Shown in pieces: positions 1 through 8,134 of a stretch of DNA of 64,000 nucleotides (the stretch's first letter is position 1; the number at the start of each line of letters is the position of its first letter). Source of the DNA: Labrenzia sp. DG1229 (GTDB taxonomy: Bacteria; Pseudomonadota; Alphaproteobacteria; Rhizobiales; Stappiaceae); NCBI RefSeq assembly GCF_000521215.1, contig NZ_KI928919.1:338939-402938 (forward strand). The letters run 5' to 3'. The notes under the pieces were generated by a model that saw nothing but the letters and a program-made list of their open reading frames with translations, ran no database searches and was not told the DNA's origin. Both the position numbers and the translations under genes were made by a program.

Positions 1-1
1 T

Positions 2-844
2 AGGGCTTTTCCCCGGTCCATCCGGGCCTGGACCAGCGAGACCCCGGACCAGCAGAATGCGGGGGCATTTACCAGATGCGCGAACCGGGACCTGCTTTAT
101 GAGCGCTGGCACAAGGCTCTGGAGAACTTTGGAGACAAAGCTCTCCTGAAACGCATGGTAACTGTGCGCAGGGCGCCACAAACCTGGGTCTACCGGAGCA
201 ACATCGGATCGCTTGGTTTGGGGACACTTCTAGGAGCGATATTTCTCGCGATTTTGCCACACATGGATCAACCACCTGGTTTTATTGCATTCTTGGGTCT
301 GGCTTTTGTCGTGGTGTTTTTCCTGGTGCTGAAAATGGGAGGCAACCCTTTGCGCACAGTCCGCCTGACCATTCAAAACAGAACCCTGCGCGGAAACCTG
401 TCGCAACTGGGTCAGGCAGTCCTGGAGACCATGATCCACACCGGCGACATCAAGACGCCTCAGGAAAAACTGAAACTCAGCGTCAGAGCGCATCATGGTG
501 ATTATTTCTGCACGGTTGAGGGCGCTGATGCCAAGGAATGTGCCTTGTTTCTGGACGCCATGAAGCAATTGCTGGGACCAATTGAGAATCCGAAATACAT
601 GATCGTTCGCCGTGTCGGCCTCTTCGGACAGAAGACTGTCGACTACCACCCGGTTCCGGACAGGATCGCCAGAAAAAGGGCGTTTGCGGAGGTGTTTCTG
701 GAACGCTGGATTGCTCTTGTTTCGTCCGCCGATCTTGTATCGGTCCGGTCGAAGGAAGGGCGCAGAATTCTCCTGCAAGCACGTGCCGATGCATATGCGT
801 CACATTTTGTGCCTCATGCGGAGCTATTGGGTCGGTGGGAGTGA
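2..844 (+). CDS. C-terminal part of a large protein, possibly SF2 helicase-like (5' end outside window)
   Basis: The reading frame is open from the first bases, well upstream of the internal ATG at 155, so the gene starts outside the window. About 280 residues are visible. The first 50 (with PRSIRAW and ANRDLLYERW) run without a break into a region with two hydrophobic segments, encoded at about 195-265 and 275-340, that look like a membrane hairpin. The last 130 residues contain ENPKYMIVRR, a YHPVP turn, then SKEGRRILLQAR. From memory, this tail resembles the C-terminal tail of some large bacterial DEAD/DEAH-box proteins, where a PRY...HAVP...A...W...EGxxIL pattern recurs. No helicase motif is visible here, so the family call is weak. 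That the gene is truncated by the edge is certain. Confidence 0.6.
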   Translation, partial: RAFPRSIRAWTSETPDQQNAGAFTRCANRDLLYERWHKALENFGDKALLKRMVTVRRAPQTWVYRSNIGSLGLGTLLGAIFLAILPHMDQPPGFIAFLGLAFVVVFFLVLKMGGNPLRTVRLTIQNRTLRGNLSQLGQAVLETMIHTGDIKTPQEKLKLSVRAHHGDYFCTVEGADAKECALFLDAMKQLLGPIENPKYMIVRRVGLFGQKTVDYHPVPDRIARKRAFAEVFLERWIALVSSADLVSVRSKEGRRILLQARADAYASHFVPHAELLGRWE

Positions 845-961
845 TTTTCCGGTGAGCGATTTCTCTCCATGTTTGGAATTTCAGTGCCTATGGATACACA
901 GAGGTAATTCTCGACAATTTCCTTGATTCAAGCTTGAAGAATTTTGCAACAAGTCAGGCCA

Positions 962-1303
962 ATGATGCCCACCAGAGTCCTCTCCTCATCAAGACGTACC
1001 GGTTCCGGCTGGCTCTTCACATTTGGTCTGGCTCATATTGTTCTGCTTGCGCCAGTCTCGTCACAGGCCTTTGCCACCGATCCCGGCCGGTTCGGTGCGA
1101 TGACCTGTCAGCAGCTCTGGTATGTTGAGCAAAAGACACTGGCTGAGAGCAGGGTGTGTTTGAAGAGCGAACGCGCGAAACGGGCCTTCAGTCGGGCGGA
1201 ACGCTGCATTTCGTCCAGCGAAGCCATCTTGCCGAAGAAGACACAGGACTATCTGACACAGCTCAGGAACGCAGCGCGCAGCAAGCCTTGCGCCGGATTT
1301 TGA
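962..1303 (+). CDS. Small secreted protein, YARHG-like
   Basis: This is a 113-residue protein. The frame stays open back to a TTG at 944, but the ATG pair at 962/965 is the more likely start. A hydrophobic stretch ending in SSQAFA looks like a Sec signal peptide with an A-x-A cleavage site. The mature part has a CQQLWYVEQ motif and several cysteines followed by a basic region. The pattern 'C-x-x-L-W-Y-x-x-N/E ... C' is typical of small YARHG-type periplasmic proteins of unknown function. There is no obvious operon partner, since it lies between the truncated left-edge gene and mgtE. Confidence 0.6.
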   Translation: MMPTRVLSSSRRTGSGWLFTFGLAHIVLLAPVSSQAFATDPGRFGAMTCQQLWYVEQKTLAESRVCLKSERAKRAFSRAERCISSSEAILPKKTQDYLTQLRNAARSKPCAGF

Positions 1304-1458
1304 ACAATTCAGGCCCCCTTGAAAAACAGCTCAAAAGTTGCTCCGGCCAAAACGGGGAGCGCCTGTGGACCGGTGCTGTATTTGCTGTGGCGCTTTGCAC
1401 CGGTAAAGGCTAGTTCTGGACAGCAGGAACGGGTAACTCGGATTGAGGGGGGCAATGG

Positions 1459-2874
1459 ATGAGCGAAGCGGCTGAGCCTGACGTCATGCTTTCTCCAGGC
1501 TCCGTTATCCCCGTGCGCGACGAGGACGAGCACCTCAATCCGGACTTCATCGCTGCTGTCGAGGCGGCGATCGAAGAAGACAACAGGTCAATGCTGAAAG
1601 AGCTTGCCGGCGATCTGCATGAGGCTGACACCGGCGACCTTCTGGAAACGCTCAATGCCGATGAACGCGCCGCCTTCATCCGTTTGCTGGGGGACGAGTT
1701 CGACTATACGGCGCTGACGGAGACCGACGAAGCCGTCCGACTACAGGTCCTGGAAGACCTGCCCAACGAGGTCATCGCAGAAGGCCTGGAAGACCTTGAT
1801 TCCGACGATGCCGTCTACATTCTGGAAGACCTGGATGAAGACGATCAGGCGGCAATTCTGGAAGAGCTGCCTTATGCCGATCGTGCGCAGCTCAAGAAAG
1901 CACTTGATTATCCCGAAGAAAGCGCCGGCCGGCGCATGCAGAGCGAGTTCATCGCCGTTGCTCCGTTCTGGACCGTTGGACAGACCATTGACTACATGCG
2001 GGAAGCTCGGGACCTTCCGGACAGCTTTTACGAAATCTATGTTCTGGATCCGACCTTCAAGTTGCTGGGGTCTGTTCACCTGGACAAGATCCTGAGGACC
2101 AAACGTGCCGAGAAGGTCACCTCGATCATGGAGGAGACGCGTCAGGCCGTTCTGGCAACGGAGGACCAGGAAGAGGTCGCCCGACGGTTCGAGCGCTACA
2201 ATCTGGTCTCCTCGGCCGTGGTTGACGAAAACGAACGACTGGTCGGTGTTCTGACAGTTGACGATATCGTCGACGTGATCCAGGAAGAGGCAGAAGAGGA
2301 TCTGCGTGCCCTGGCCGGGGTGGGCGATGAAGAGATTTCCGACACGGTCGTCACGATTGCGCGCTCGCGTCTTGCGTGGCTGGTGGTCAATCTGGGAACC
2401 GCAATTCTCGCGTCTGTCGTGATCGCACTCTTTGAGGACACGATCGAGGCGATGGTCGCCCTCGCGGTGCTAATGCCTATCGTGGCGTCCATGGGCGGGA
2501 ATGCCGGAACCCAGACAATGACGGTGGCCGTGCGTGGCATAGCGACACAGGAACTGGGCGCCAGGAACCTGCTACGTGTCCTCAACCGTGAAATCCTGGT
2601 GAGTGCGGTGAACGGTGTCGTTCTGGCGTTGCTGATCGGTCTAACCGCCTGGTTCTGGTTTGCCAGTCCTGGTCTCGGTGTAGTGATTGCGGGCTCAATC
2701 ATCATCAACATGCTTTTTGCGGGGCTTTCCGGCCTGTTGATTCCGATTGCGCTGGACCGGCTGAACGTTGATCCGGCGATTGCCTCGAGCGTATTCGTCA
2801 CGACGGTCACCGATGTCGTCGGTTTTTTGTCATTTCTGGGGATTGCAGCGCTCTGGTTCGGGTTACCGTTCTAG
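1459..2874 (+). CDS. mgtE: Magnesium transporter MgtE
   Basis: This 471-residue protein has the full MgtE layout. An acidic superhelical N domain (roughly 25-155; repeats such as NADERAAFIRLL, LEDLDSDDAVYIL, LDEDDQAAIL) is followed by two CBS domains (about 160-285; YNLVSSAVVDENERLVGVLTVDDIVDVI) and, after EEAEEDLRALAGV, five hydrophobic segments in the last 165 residues. MgtE is a Mg2+-gated inner-membrane channel in which Mg2+ bound to the cytosolic N/CBS domains closes the pore. The size is normal. The start ATG overlaps an out-of-frame ATG at 1455. It is transcribed alone and converges on ohrR. Confidence 0.95.
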   Translation: MSEAAEPDVMLSPGSVIPVRDEDEHLNPDFIAAVEAAIEEDNRSMLKELAGDLHEADTGDLLETLNADERAAFIRLLGDEFDYTALTETDEAVRLQVLEDLPNEVIAEGLEDLDSDDAVYILEDLDEDDQAAILEELPYADRAQLKKALDYPEESAGRRMQSEFIAVAPFWTVGQTIDYMREARDLPDSFYEIYVLDPTFKLLGSVHLDKILRTKRAEKVTSIMEETRQAVLATEDQEEVARRFERYNLVSSAVVDENERLVGVLTVDDIVDVIQEEAEEDLRALAGVGDEEISDTVVTIARSRLAWLVVNLGTAILASVVIALFEDTIEAMVALAVLMPIVASMGGNAGTQTMTVAVRGIATQELGARNLLRVLNREILVSAVNGVVLALLIGLTAWFWFASPGLGVVIAGSIIINMLFAGLSGLLIPIALDRLNVDPAIASSVFVTTVTDVVGFLSFLGIAALWFGLPF

Positions 2875-2894
2875 TCTCGCGAACCTGATTTCCG

Positions 2895-3602
2895 TCAGCT
2901 CGATCCGGCTGCACGCAGATTATCACGCAGCTTCATGATCCTGCTTTGCAGATCCATCACCTCTTCCATGCTGGTCCCCGTGGCCGAGAGGACGCAAGTG
3001 CCGAAATGCTCGGTTTTTTTCTGAAGTGCCCGACCCTTTCGGGTGAGTTTGAGAATGACCTGGCGCTCGTCCTTCGTGTTGCGCGTCCGCGTCACCAGAC
3101 CCATCGCTTCCAGTCGCTTCAGCAATGGTGTCAGCGTATTGGTATCCAGCTGCAGTTTGGTGGTTAATTTTCCTACCGGCACGTTGTTGGTTTCCCAAAG
3201 CACGGTCATGGCAAGGAATTGGGGGTAGGTGAGCCCAATTTCCTTCAACAGTCCCTTGTAGACGCCGTGCATGGCATGGTTCGCCGAGTAAAGGGCGAAA
3301 CAAAGATACCGATCCAGCGGCAATGGCGCCGTTGCATCCGGAACAACGTCGTCAACAGCTGAAGAAACCGTTCTGTCGGCGCGTTCAGTTTTTTCCGACG
3401 CGTTCTCCTGGACCTCTTCAATGGGGTCCGGATCAGCACCGGCCTTCCTGGACGTTTTCGTGCGCACGGGCCGCTTGCGCGCCGGCTGTCCTGAAGATGC
3501 TTTCGCTTTTTCAGACGTGTTATTTTTGGGTTTTTTGGTCTCTTCGGGCGCGGAAATACCGATCGCGTCCAACAGAGACATCTGGTCTGTCGTCTCACTC
3601 AT
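2895..3602 (-). CDS. ohrR: OhrR-type MarR-family peroxide regulator with long N-terminal extension
   Basis: This is a 235-residue protein whose C-terminal 140 residues are a MarR winged helix. They begin [17 protein letters not shown], which carries the reactive cysteine typical of OhrR, and continue with [13 protein letters not shown] and the wing region [11 protein letters not shown]. OhrR represses ohr until the cysteine is oxidised by organic hydroperoxide. It is divergent from ohr. The start at 3602 (MSETTDQM) is preferred because the next upstream start would read through the promoter region. Unusually, the first 90 residues are a Lys/Pro/Glu-rich, probably disordered extension with an [12 protein letters not shown] basic patch, absent from typical 140-150-residue OhrR proteins. 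Confidence 0.88.
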   Translation of the reverse strand: MSETTDQMSLLDAIGISAPEETKKPKNNTSEKAKASSGQPARKRPVRTKTSRKAGADPDPIEEVQENASEKTERADRTVSSAVDDVVPDATAPLPLDRYLCFALYSANHAMHGVYKGLLKEIGLTYPQFLAMTVLWETNNVPVGKLTTKLQLDTNTLTPLLKRLEAMGLVTRTRNTKDERQVILKLTRKGRALQKKTEHFGTCVLSATGTSMEEVMDLQSRIMKLRDNLRAAGSS

Positions 3603-3612
3603 TCGAGACTTA

Positions 3613-3630
3613 TAAGTCGTGCGCGATATG
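3613..3630. promoter_or_regulatory. Candidate OhrR operator proximal to ohrR
   Basis: This 18-bp site, with core TCGTGCGCGATAT, matches the perfect palindrome at 3678-3695 in 14 of 18 positions. It sits 11 bp upstream of the ohrR start codon, as expected for autoregulation. Its assignment to OhrR is inferred from position and similarity only. Confidence 0.55.
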
Positions 3631-3677
3631 GTCGCAACATGTTGACGCAATCGCAGCCCCAGTATATGTGTGTAAAA

Positions 3678-3695
3678 TATATCGTGCACGATATA
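3678..3695. promoter_or_regulatory. Candidate OhrR operator proximal to ohr (perfect palindrome)
   Basis: TATATCGTGCACGATATA is an 18-bp perfect palindrome about 55 bp upstream of the ohr start codon, in the divergent ohrR/ohr spacer. A dyad in this position is what a MarR-family dimer needs. The weaker copy lies 65 bp away, next to ohrR. Confidence 0.7.
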
Positions 3696-3751
3696 AAATG
3701 AAAAGAACCTGATGAAAAATGCCTGTTTTTCAGACTGATAAGGAGAAAGAG

Positions 3752-4177
3752 ATGACGGTGGAAGTTCTCTACGAGACCCGGGCGCGGGCCACGGGCGGGC
3801 GTGACGGAAAGGCCGAAACCCTGAGCGGATCGTTCAAGGTGGATCTGACCACTCCAAAGGAACTCGGTGGTGCCGGCGGTGCCGGCAACAATCCCGAGGA
3901 GTTGTTTGCGGCCGGTTATGCGGCCTGCTTCATCGGCGCGTTGAAATTCGTCGGCGGACAGGAGGGTGTCTCAATACCAGCCGGCACATCAATAACTTCG
4001 ACGGTTGGAATCGGACCGCGATCCGAGGGAGGTTTCGGTCTGGAAGTTGCGCTTGAAATTTCCCTTCCGGATCTGGACGGTCAGGTGAAAGAGGACCTTG
4101 TTGCCAAGGCGCATCATGTTTGTCCGTATTCGAATGCGACCCGCAACAACATCGATGTCAAACTGACAGTCGTGTAG
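3752..4177 (+). CDS. ohr: Organic hydroperoxide resistance protein Ohr
   Basis: This is a 141-residue OsmC/Ohr-family thiol peroxidase that reduces organic and fatty-acid hydroperoxides, usually with lipoylated partners. Both catalytic cysteines are visible: the peroxidatic Cys in AAGYAACFIGAL and the resolving Cys in KAHHVCPYSNATR. GNNPEELFAAGY is the family signature around the conserved Glu. The ATG at 3752 is preceded by AGGAG at 3741-3745; an in-frame ATG at 3719 has no comparable ribosome binding site. The gene is divergent from ohrR, which almost certainly controls it. Confidence 0.95.
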   Translation: MTVEVLYETRARATGGRDGKAETLSGSFKVDLTTPKELGGAGGAGNNPEELFAAGYAACFIGALKFVGGQEGVSIPAGTSITSTVGIGPRSEGGFGLEVALEISLPDLDGQVKEDLVAKAHHVCPYSNATRNNIDVKLTVV

Positions 4178-4313
4178 CGGCGGTCCGGAATGACCGGTAT
4201 TCTGACAACATCCCGCATATCTGCGGGGCGTTCAGCCAAGTTCTCCGTTGATCTGAGGAGACCAGGCGCGACATGATAGTGTTTGAAACAGCGCGAAAGA
4301 TCGAACGGACACC

Positions 4314-4745
4314 ATGACCCGCAAACCGCCTGCCATTGCCGGCATTCTGGAAACCGCCGTTTATGTTGACGATATGGAGGCGGCGCATGATTTTTACGGC
4401 GGCACTCTGGGCCTGGAGCGTATGGTGGCCGGAGACAGGCTCTTTGCCTATAACGCCGGCCCGGCACAGACGTTGCTCGTTTTTCATCGCGGCCATACCG
4501 GGGAAGATGTTGCGACGCAGGGTGGGGTCGTCCCGGGGCACGATACGACCGGGCATGGTCATTTTGCGTTTCAAATATCGACGGATGAGTTACAGGCCTG
4601 GCGCGAATACCTGAAGCATCATGATGTTTCGGTCATCAGCGAAGTCGTCTGGCCTGCAGGCGGTACGAGCCTTTACTTCAAGGATCCCGACGGCAACATC
4701 CTGGAATTGGCTGCACCGCCGCTCTGGCCAAATTTTCTATCGTGA
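4314..4745 (+). CDS. VOC-superfamily (glyoxalase/dioxygenase-like) metal-binding protein
   Basis: This 143-residue protein spans a single vicinal-oxygen-chelate module of paired beta-alpha-beta-beta-beta units. The first unit has LETAVYVDDMEAAHDFYGGTLGLE; the second has GHGHFAFQIS and ends in GTSLYFKDPDGNILELAAPP. In this fold the metal ligands come from the first strand, the GHGHFAF region and the ILEL glutamate, which are recognisable here except that the first-strand His/Gln position is Glu. The substrate cannot be told from sequence. It stands alone between ohr and the GH25 gene. Confidence 0.85.
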   Translation: MTRKPPAIAGILETAVYVDDMEAAHDFYGGTLGLERMVAGDRLFAYNAGPAQTLLVFHRGHTGEDVATQGGVVPGHDTTGHGHFAFQISTDELQAWREYLKHHDVSVISEVVWPAGGTSLYFKDPDGNILELAAPPLWPNFLS

Positions 4746-4796
4746 ATTTTAAGGATTTTCCGGCAAGTTCGTGTCGCCTAGGGTGTGGGTGGCAAT

Positions 4797-5507
4797 ATGA
4801 AGTTCTTGCAGGCAATTTTTCGCACGGTGTTCTACGTTGTGGTCGGAGGCGTAATTTCGATCGCTGGGGCAGCGTTTTTTTTCATGAACTGGGAACCGGA
4901 CCGGGACGAATTTCCAAAACGGGGGATCGACGTTTCACATCATCTCGGCGAGATCGACTGGAACAAGGTTTCTGCTGACGATGTCGCCTTCGTCTACATG
5001 AAGGCCAGCGAAGGTGGTGACTTCAAGGACAGTGCGTTTGTGCAGAACTGGGCAGGTGCCGGCGCAGCCGGGCTGGCCAGAGGTGCCTATCACTATTTCA
5101 GCCTGTGCAAGCCGGGGCAGGAACAGGCGGAGAACTTTCTGAGTGTCCTGCCGGACGATCCACAGATGCTGGCACCGGTCCTGGATCTGGAATTTACCGG
5201 AAACTGCGCGAAGCGCCCGCCGGTAGAGGACGTTCTTCAGGAGATTGCGGATTTCGTTACCCTGGTTGAACGATCGGCAGGAAAACAGGTCATTTTTTAT
5301 GCGCCGGAAGAGTTTTTCCGAACCTACCTCAAAGGACAGGGCCTGAACCGGCGTTTGTGGACCCGTTCGATCTGGCACTCACCGTCTTACACCAAGGACT
5401 GGATCCTCTGGCAGTATCAGGACAGCGGAACGATTGAGGGCATTTCAGGCAATGTCGATATGAATGTTCTGAACGCTGACATGACCATCGATGAGTTGAG
5501 ATCTTAG
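4797..5507 (+). CDS. GH25-family muramidase (lysozyme), membrane-anchored
   Basis: This 236-residue protein has an N-terminal hydrophobic segment (FYVVVGGVISIAGAAFFF) acting as a signal anchor, followed by a glycoside hydrolase family 25 domain. Its landmarks are RGIDVSHHLGEIDW, FVYMKASEGGDFKD, ARGAYHYFSL, the catalytic LDLEF (DxE) strand and WILWQYQDSGTIEGISGNVDMN. GH25 enzymes cut the MurNAc-GlcNAc bond of peptidoglycan. The ATG at 4797 is chosen over a GTG at 4785. No holin or phage gene is nearby, so a housekeeping or exported cell-wall role is more likely than phage lysis. Confidence 0.9.
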   Translation: MKFLQAIFRTVFYVVVGGVISIAGAAFFFMNWEPDRDEFPKRGIDVSHHLGEIDWNKVSADDVAFVYMKASEGGDFKDSAFVQNWAGAGAAGLARGAYHYFSLCKPGQEQAENFLSVLPDDPQMLAPVLDLEFTGNCAKRPPVEDVLQEIADFVTLVERSAGKQVIFYAPEEFFRTYLKGQGLNRRLWTRSIWHSPSYTKDWILWQYQDSGTIEGISGNVDMNVLNADMTIDELRS

Positions 5508-5545
5508 AGTTAACTTATTGAAATTAATAGAATAAAATTGATCTA

Positions 5546-5561
5546 TTGACTTTAACGTAAA
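5546..5561. promoter_or_regulatory. Candidate LiuR operator
   Basis: TTGACTTTAACGTAAA is an imperfect dyad whose right half (ACGTAAA) and spacing resemble the LiuR-type site (TTTACGT-N-ACGTAAA style) known upstream of branched-chain acyl-CoA catabolic genes. It lies about 33 bp upstream of the MerR-family gene in an AT-rich stretch (5508-5570), which suggests autoregulation of the operon. Confidence 0.5.
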
Positions 5562-5594
5562 AAGACTGAAATGTGCCGGCAACAAGGAGCGGGC

Positions 5595-5996
5595 ATGCAG
5601 CGCTATTTCACGATAACCCAGCTGACACAGGAATTCGACATCACGACGCGTACCTTGCGTTTCTACGAGGCGCAGGGCCTGGTGTTACCTCAGCGACGTG
5701 GCAGACAGCGTCTGTATACGCCAGGCGACAGGACGCGCATCAAACTCATCTTGCGTGGCAAACGGCTCGGTTTTTCCCTGAATGAAATCAAGGAAATGAT
5801 CGAGATGTACGGCAGCTCACCGGGAGAAACCGGACAATTGCGACTGCTGCTTGAGAGAATCGCCGCGCGTCGAGAGGAACTGCTCGAAAAACAGAGGGAC
5901 ATCGAGCTCACCTTGCTCGAACTCGACGAGGTGGAAAGCGGTGCGAAGGCGCGCATGAGCGAACTGCATACCAAGATGCATGTGGAGACCGAGTGA
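5595..5996 (+). CDS. liuR: MerR-family regulator, LiuR-type
   Basis: This is a 133-residue MerR protein with an N-terminal winged helix (FTITQLTQEFDITTRTLRFYEAQGL, then RRGRQRLYTPGDRTRIKLILRGKRLGFSL), a long dimerisation coiled coil (LLLERIAARREELLEKQRDIE) and no metal-binding cysteine motif. This agrees with LiuR regulators, which sense branched-chain acyl-CoAs rather than metals. The start at 5595 follows an AAGGAG ribosome site at 5584-5589. Its stop overlaps the next start (TGATG), so it heads a tightly coupled run ending in isovaleryl-CoA dehydrogenase, supporting the liuR call. Confidence 0.82.
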   Translation: MQRYFTITQLTQEFDITTRTLRFYEAQGLVLPQRRGRQRLYTPGDRTRIKLILRGKRLGFSLNEIKEMIEMYGSSPGETGQLRLLLERIAARREELLEKQRDIELTLLELDEVESGAKARMSELHTKMHVETE

Positions 5997-6439
5997 TGGA
6001 TCTCAGCCCCAGAGACCCTGTCTGGAACACCCGCGTCAGGAACAGTTTCGCTGCTCAGGACTTCATGACGCATCTGGGAGCGGAACTGGTGCATCTTGCA
6101 CCCGGTGCCGTTGATATTGAACTGAAGATGCGCCGGGAACTGACACAACAGCACGGTTTTTTCCACGCCGGGGCAACATCTTCGATTGCCGACAGCGCTG
6201 CCGGTTATGCTGCGCTTTCCCTGTTCGCTGCGGACTTCGGTGTTCTCACCAGCGAATACAAGATCAACCTGCTGAACCCGGCGAACCAGCCAGTCCTTCT
6301 GGCCAGGGGGCGTGTGGTCAAGCCGGGCAAGACGCTGACCATTGCCAAGGCAGATGTCTACGGGCTGGACGACGGTCTGCAGGTTCATGTGGCTACCGGC
6401 CTGTTCACATTGGTGAGCGTTTCCGGCGTAAAGGATTGA
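5996..6439 (+). CDS. PaaI-family hotdog thioesterase
   Basis: This 147-residue single-hotdog protein carries the PaaI signature QHGFFHAGATSSIADSAAGYAAL (HGG-like turn plus helix) and LTSEYKINLLNPA. Members hydrolyse aryl- or acyl-CoA thioesters. The ATG at 5996 overlaps the liuR stop by one base (a GTG at 5993 is also possible), implying translational coupling. A thioesterase in a LiuR operon may relieve CoA sequestration during leucine/isovalerate breakdown, though this role is inferred from context. Confidence 0.85.
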   Translation: MDLSPRDPVWNTRVRNSFAAQDFMTHLGAELVHLAPGAVDIELKMRRELTQQHGFFHAGATSSIADSAAGYAALSLFAADFGVLTSEYKINLLNPANQPVLLARGRVVKPGKTLTIAKADVYGLDDGLQVHVATGLFTLVSVSGVKD

Positions 6440-6442
6440 TTG

Positions 6443-6889
6443 ATGTCAGACATCTTGGTTCGAAAACTGGCGCGGACAGACAAGTCGGCGTGGCAGCAAC
6501 ACTGGGCAAGCTACCTGGAATTCTATCAGCAGGATCTCTCGCAAGAGGTGACCGACGGCCTGTTCGAGCGGCTACTTTCAGCCGGGTCCCACAGTGCATT
6601 TGTCGCGGAGAAGCAGGACCGGATTGTCGGGTTTGTCCACTTTCTGTTTCATGACAGTTCCTGGTCACTGGATCAGGTCTGCTACCTTGAGGACCTCTAC
6701 GTGAGCCCGGAGGTCAGAGGGGGCGGTGCCGGCCGAAAACTCATCGAGGCCGTCTACACTGCAGCGGATCTGGAGCCTGGCGCAAACGGCAAGGTCTACT
6801 GGCACACAAATCAAGACAACAAACGCGCTCAGATGCTCTACGATCGAATCGGCGAGCTGAGTGACTACATTCGCTACGTACGTTCCTGA
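6443..6889 (+). CDS. GNAT-family N-acetyltransferase
   Basis: This 148-residue acetyltransferase shows the GNAT core: [30 protein letters not shown] contains the V-x-x-x-x-RGxGxGxxL acetyl-CoA pyrophosphate loop in the form [10 protein letters not shown], and [20 protein letters not shown] is the C-terminal strand-helix. The acceptor is unknown. The ATG at 6443 has AAGGA at 6431-6435, inside the end of the upstream thioesterase gene. It is the third gene of the apparent liuR operon. Confidence 0.85.
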   Translation: MSDILVRKLARTDKSAWQQHWASYLEFYQQDLSQEVTDGLFERLLSAGSHSAFVAEKQDRIVGFVHFLFHDSSWSLDQVCYLEDLYVSPEVRGGGAGRKLIEAVYTAADLEPGANGKVYWHTNQDNKRAQMLYDRIGELSDYIRYVRS

Positions 6890-6915
6890 GGACAGGTGCG
6901 TCGGGAGGTAAGATT

Positions 6916-8088
6916 ATGATTCGCAACGATTTTCCCGGTTTCAATTTCGACCTGGGCGAAACCGCCGACATGCTTCGAGACACGGTTCGTTCCTTCAGTC
7001 AAGACCGGATTGCACCGCTCGCCGAAAAGATAGACCGCGAGGACTGGTTCCCGAGGGAAATCTGGCCGGAAATGGGTGAACTCGGCCTGCACGGCATAAC
7101 CGTTGAGGAAGAATGGGGTGGCTCCGGACTCGGATATCTGGAGCATTGCATCGCGATGGAGGAAGTCAGCCGTGCGTCGGCCTCGGTCGGACTGAGCTAT
7201 GGCGCCCATTCCAATCTTTGCGTCAACCAGCTGCGACGCTGGGGGCGCGAAGACCAGAAAAAACGGTATCTGGAAAAGCTGATCACCGGCGAACATCTCG
7301 GTGCCCTGGCCATGTCTGAACCTGGGGCTGGATCCGATGTCGTGTCGATGAAGCTGCGCGCCGAAAGGAAAGGCGACCGTTACGTTCTCAACGGTACCAA
7401 GATGTGGATTACCAATGGCCCCACCGCGGACACGCTGATCATCTACGCCAAGACCGACCCTGATGCGGGCCCGAAGGGAATTACCGCATTTCTGGTCGAA
7501 AGGGACTTTCCCGGATTTTCCGTTGCGCAAAAGCTCGACAAGCTGGGCATGCGTGGCTCCGATACCGGTGAACTGGTTTTCCAGGACTGCGAAGTGCCGG
7601 AAGAAAACGTTCTTGGAGAAGTGGGCAAGGGTGTCAACGTCCTGATGTCGGGTCTCGACTATGAACGCGCCGTGCTCGCAGCCGGATCCGTCGGCATCAT
7701 GCAGGCGGCCATGGATGTTGTTGTTCCTTACGTGCATGAGCGCGAGCAATTCGGGCAGCCGATAGGAACCTTCCAGCTCGTGCAGGGCAAGGTTGCGGAC
7801 ATGTATGTCACGATGAACGCCACCAAGTCCTATGTGTATGCGGTTGCAAAAGCTTGTGACCGAGGAGAAACAACGCGAGAGGACGCTGCCGGGGCTATTC
7901 TCTATGCTGCGGAAAATGCAACGAAGGTCGCGCTCGACGCCATCCAGCTCCTCGGCGGCAACGGCTATATCAACGAATACCCCACGGGACGTCTCTTGCG
8001 CGATGCCAAGCTTTACGAGATCGGGGCAGGGACGTCAGAAATCCGCCGGATGCTGATCGGGCGGGAGATCTTCAACAAAACCACATGA
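6916..8088 (+). CDS. liuA: Isovaleryl-CoA dehydrogenase
   Basis: This 390-residue acyl-CoA dehydrogenase has [25 protein letters not shown] and [16 protein letters not shown] near the flavin/substrate site and [18 protein letters not shown] in the beta domain. Near residue 250 it has [18 protein letters not shown], whose Glu after Tyr is the catalytic base position special to isovaleryl-CoA dehydrogenases. The C terminus has [32 protein letters not shown]. The enzyme oxidises isovaleryl-CoA to 3-methylcrotonyl-CoA in leucine catabolism, passing electrons to ETF. GGGAGG at about 6904 precedes the ATG. The rest of the liu pathway (methylcrotonyl-CoA carboxylase, hydratase, lyase) is not in this window. 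Confidence 0.9.
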   Translation: MIRNDFPGFNFDLGETADMLRDTVRSFSQDRIAPLAEKIDREDWFPREIWPEMGELGLHGITVEEEWGGSGLGYLEHCIAMEEVSRASASVGLSYGAHSNLCVNQLRRWGREDQKKRYLEKLITGEHLGALAMSEPGAGSDVVSMKLRAERKGDRYVLNGTKMWITNGPTADTLIIYAKTDPDAGPKGITAFLVERDFPGFSVAQKLDKLGMRGSDTGELVFQDCEVPEENVLGEVGKGVNVLMSGLDYERAVLAAGSVGIMQAAMDVVVPYVHEREQFGQPIGTFQLVQGKVADMYVTMNATKSYVYAVAKACDRGETTREDAAGAILYAAENATKVALDAIQLLGGNGYINEYPTGRLLRDAKLYEIGAGTSEIRRMLIGREIFNKTT

Positions 8089-8134
8089 TGTGAAAACAAG
8101 CCGGATTTTACCGGAGCATCGGGCAGAGGAAACG

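Noticed and set aside
4212-4227. CCCGCA-TATC-TGCGGG hairpin after ohr
   Set aside because: Short stem, no T-run, so not called as a terminator.
6874-7749. 291-residue minus-strand frame
   Set aside because: Lies antisense to isovaleryl-CoA dehydrogenase, which has strong motifs; the frame has no recognisable domain.
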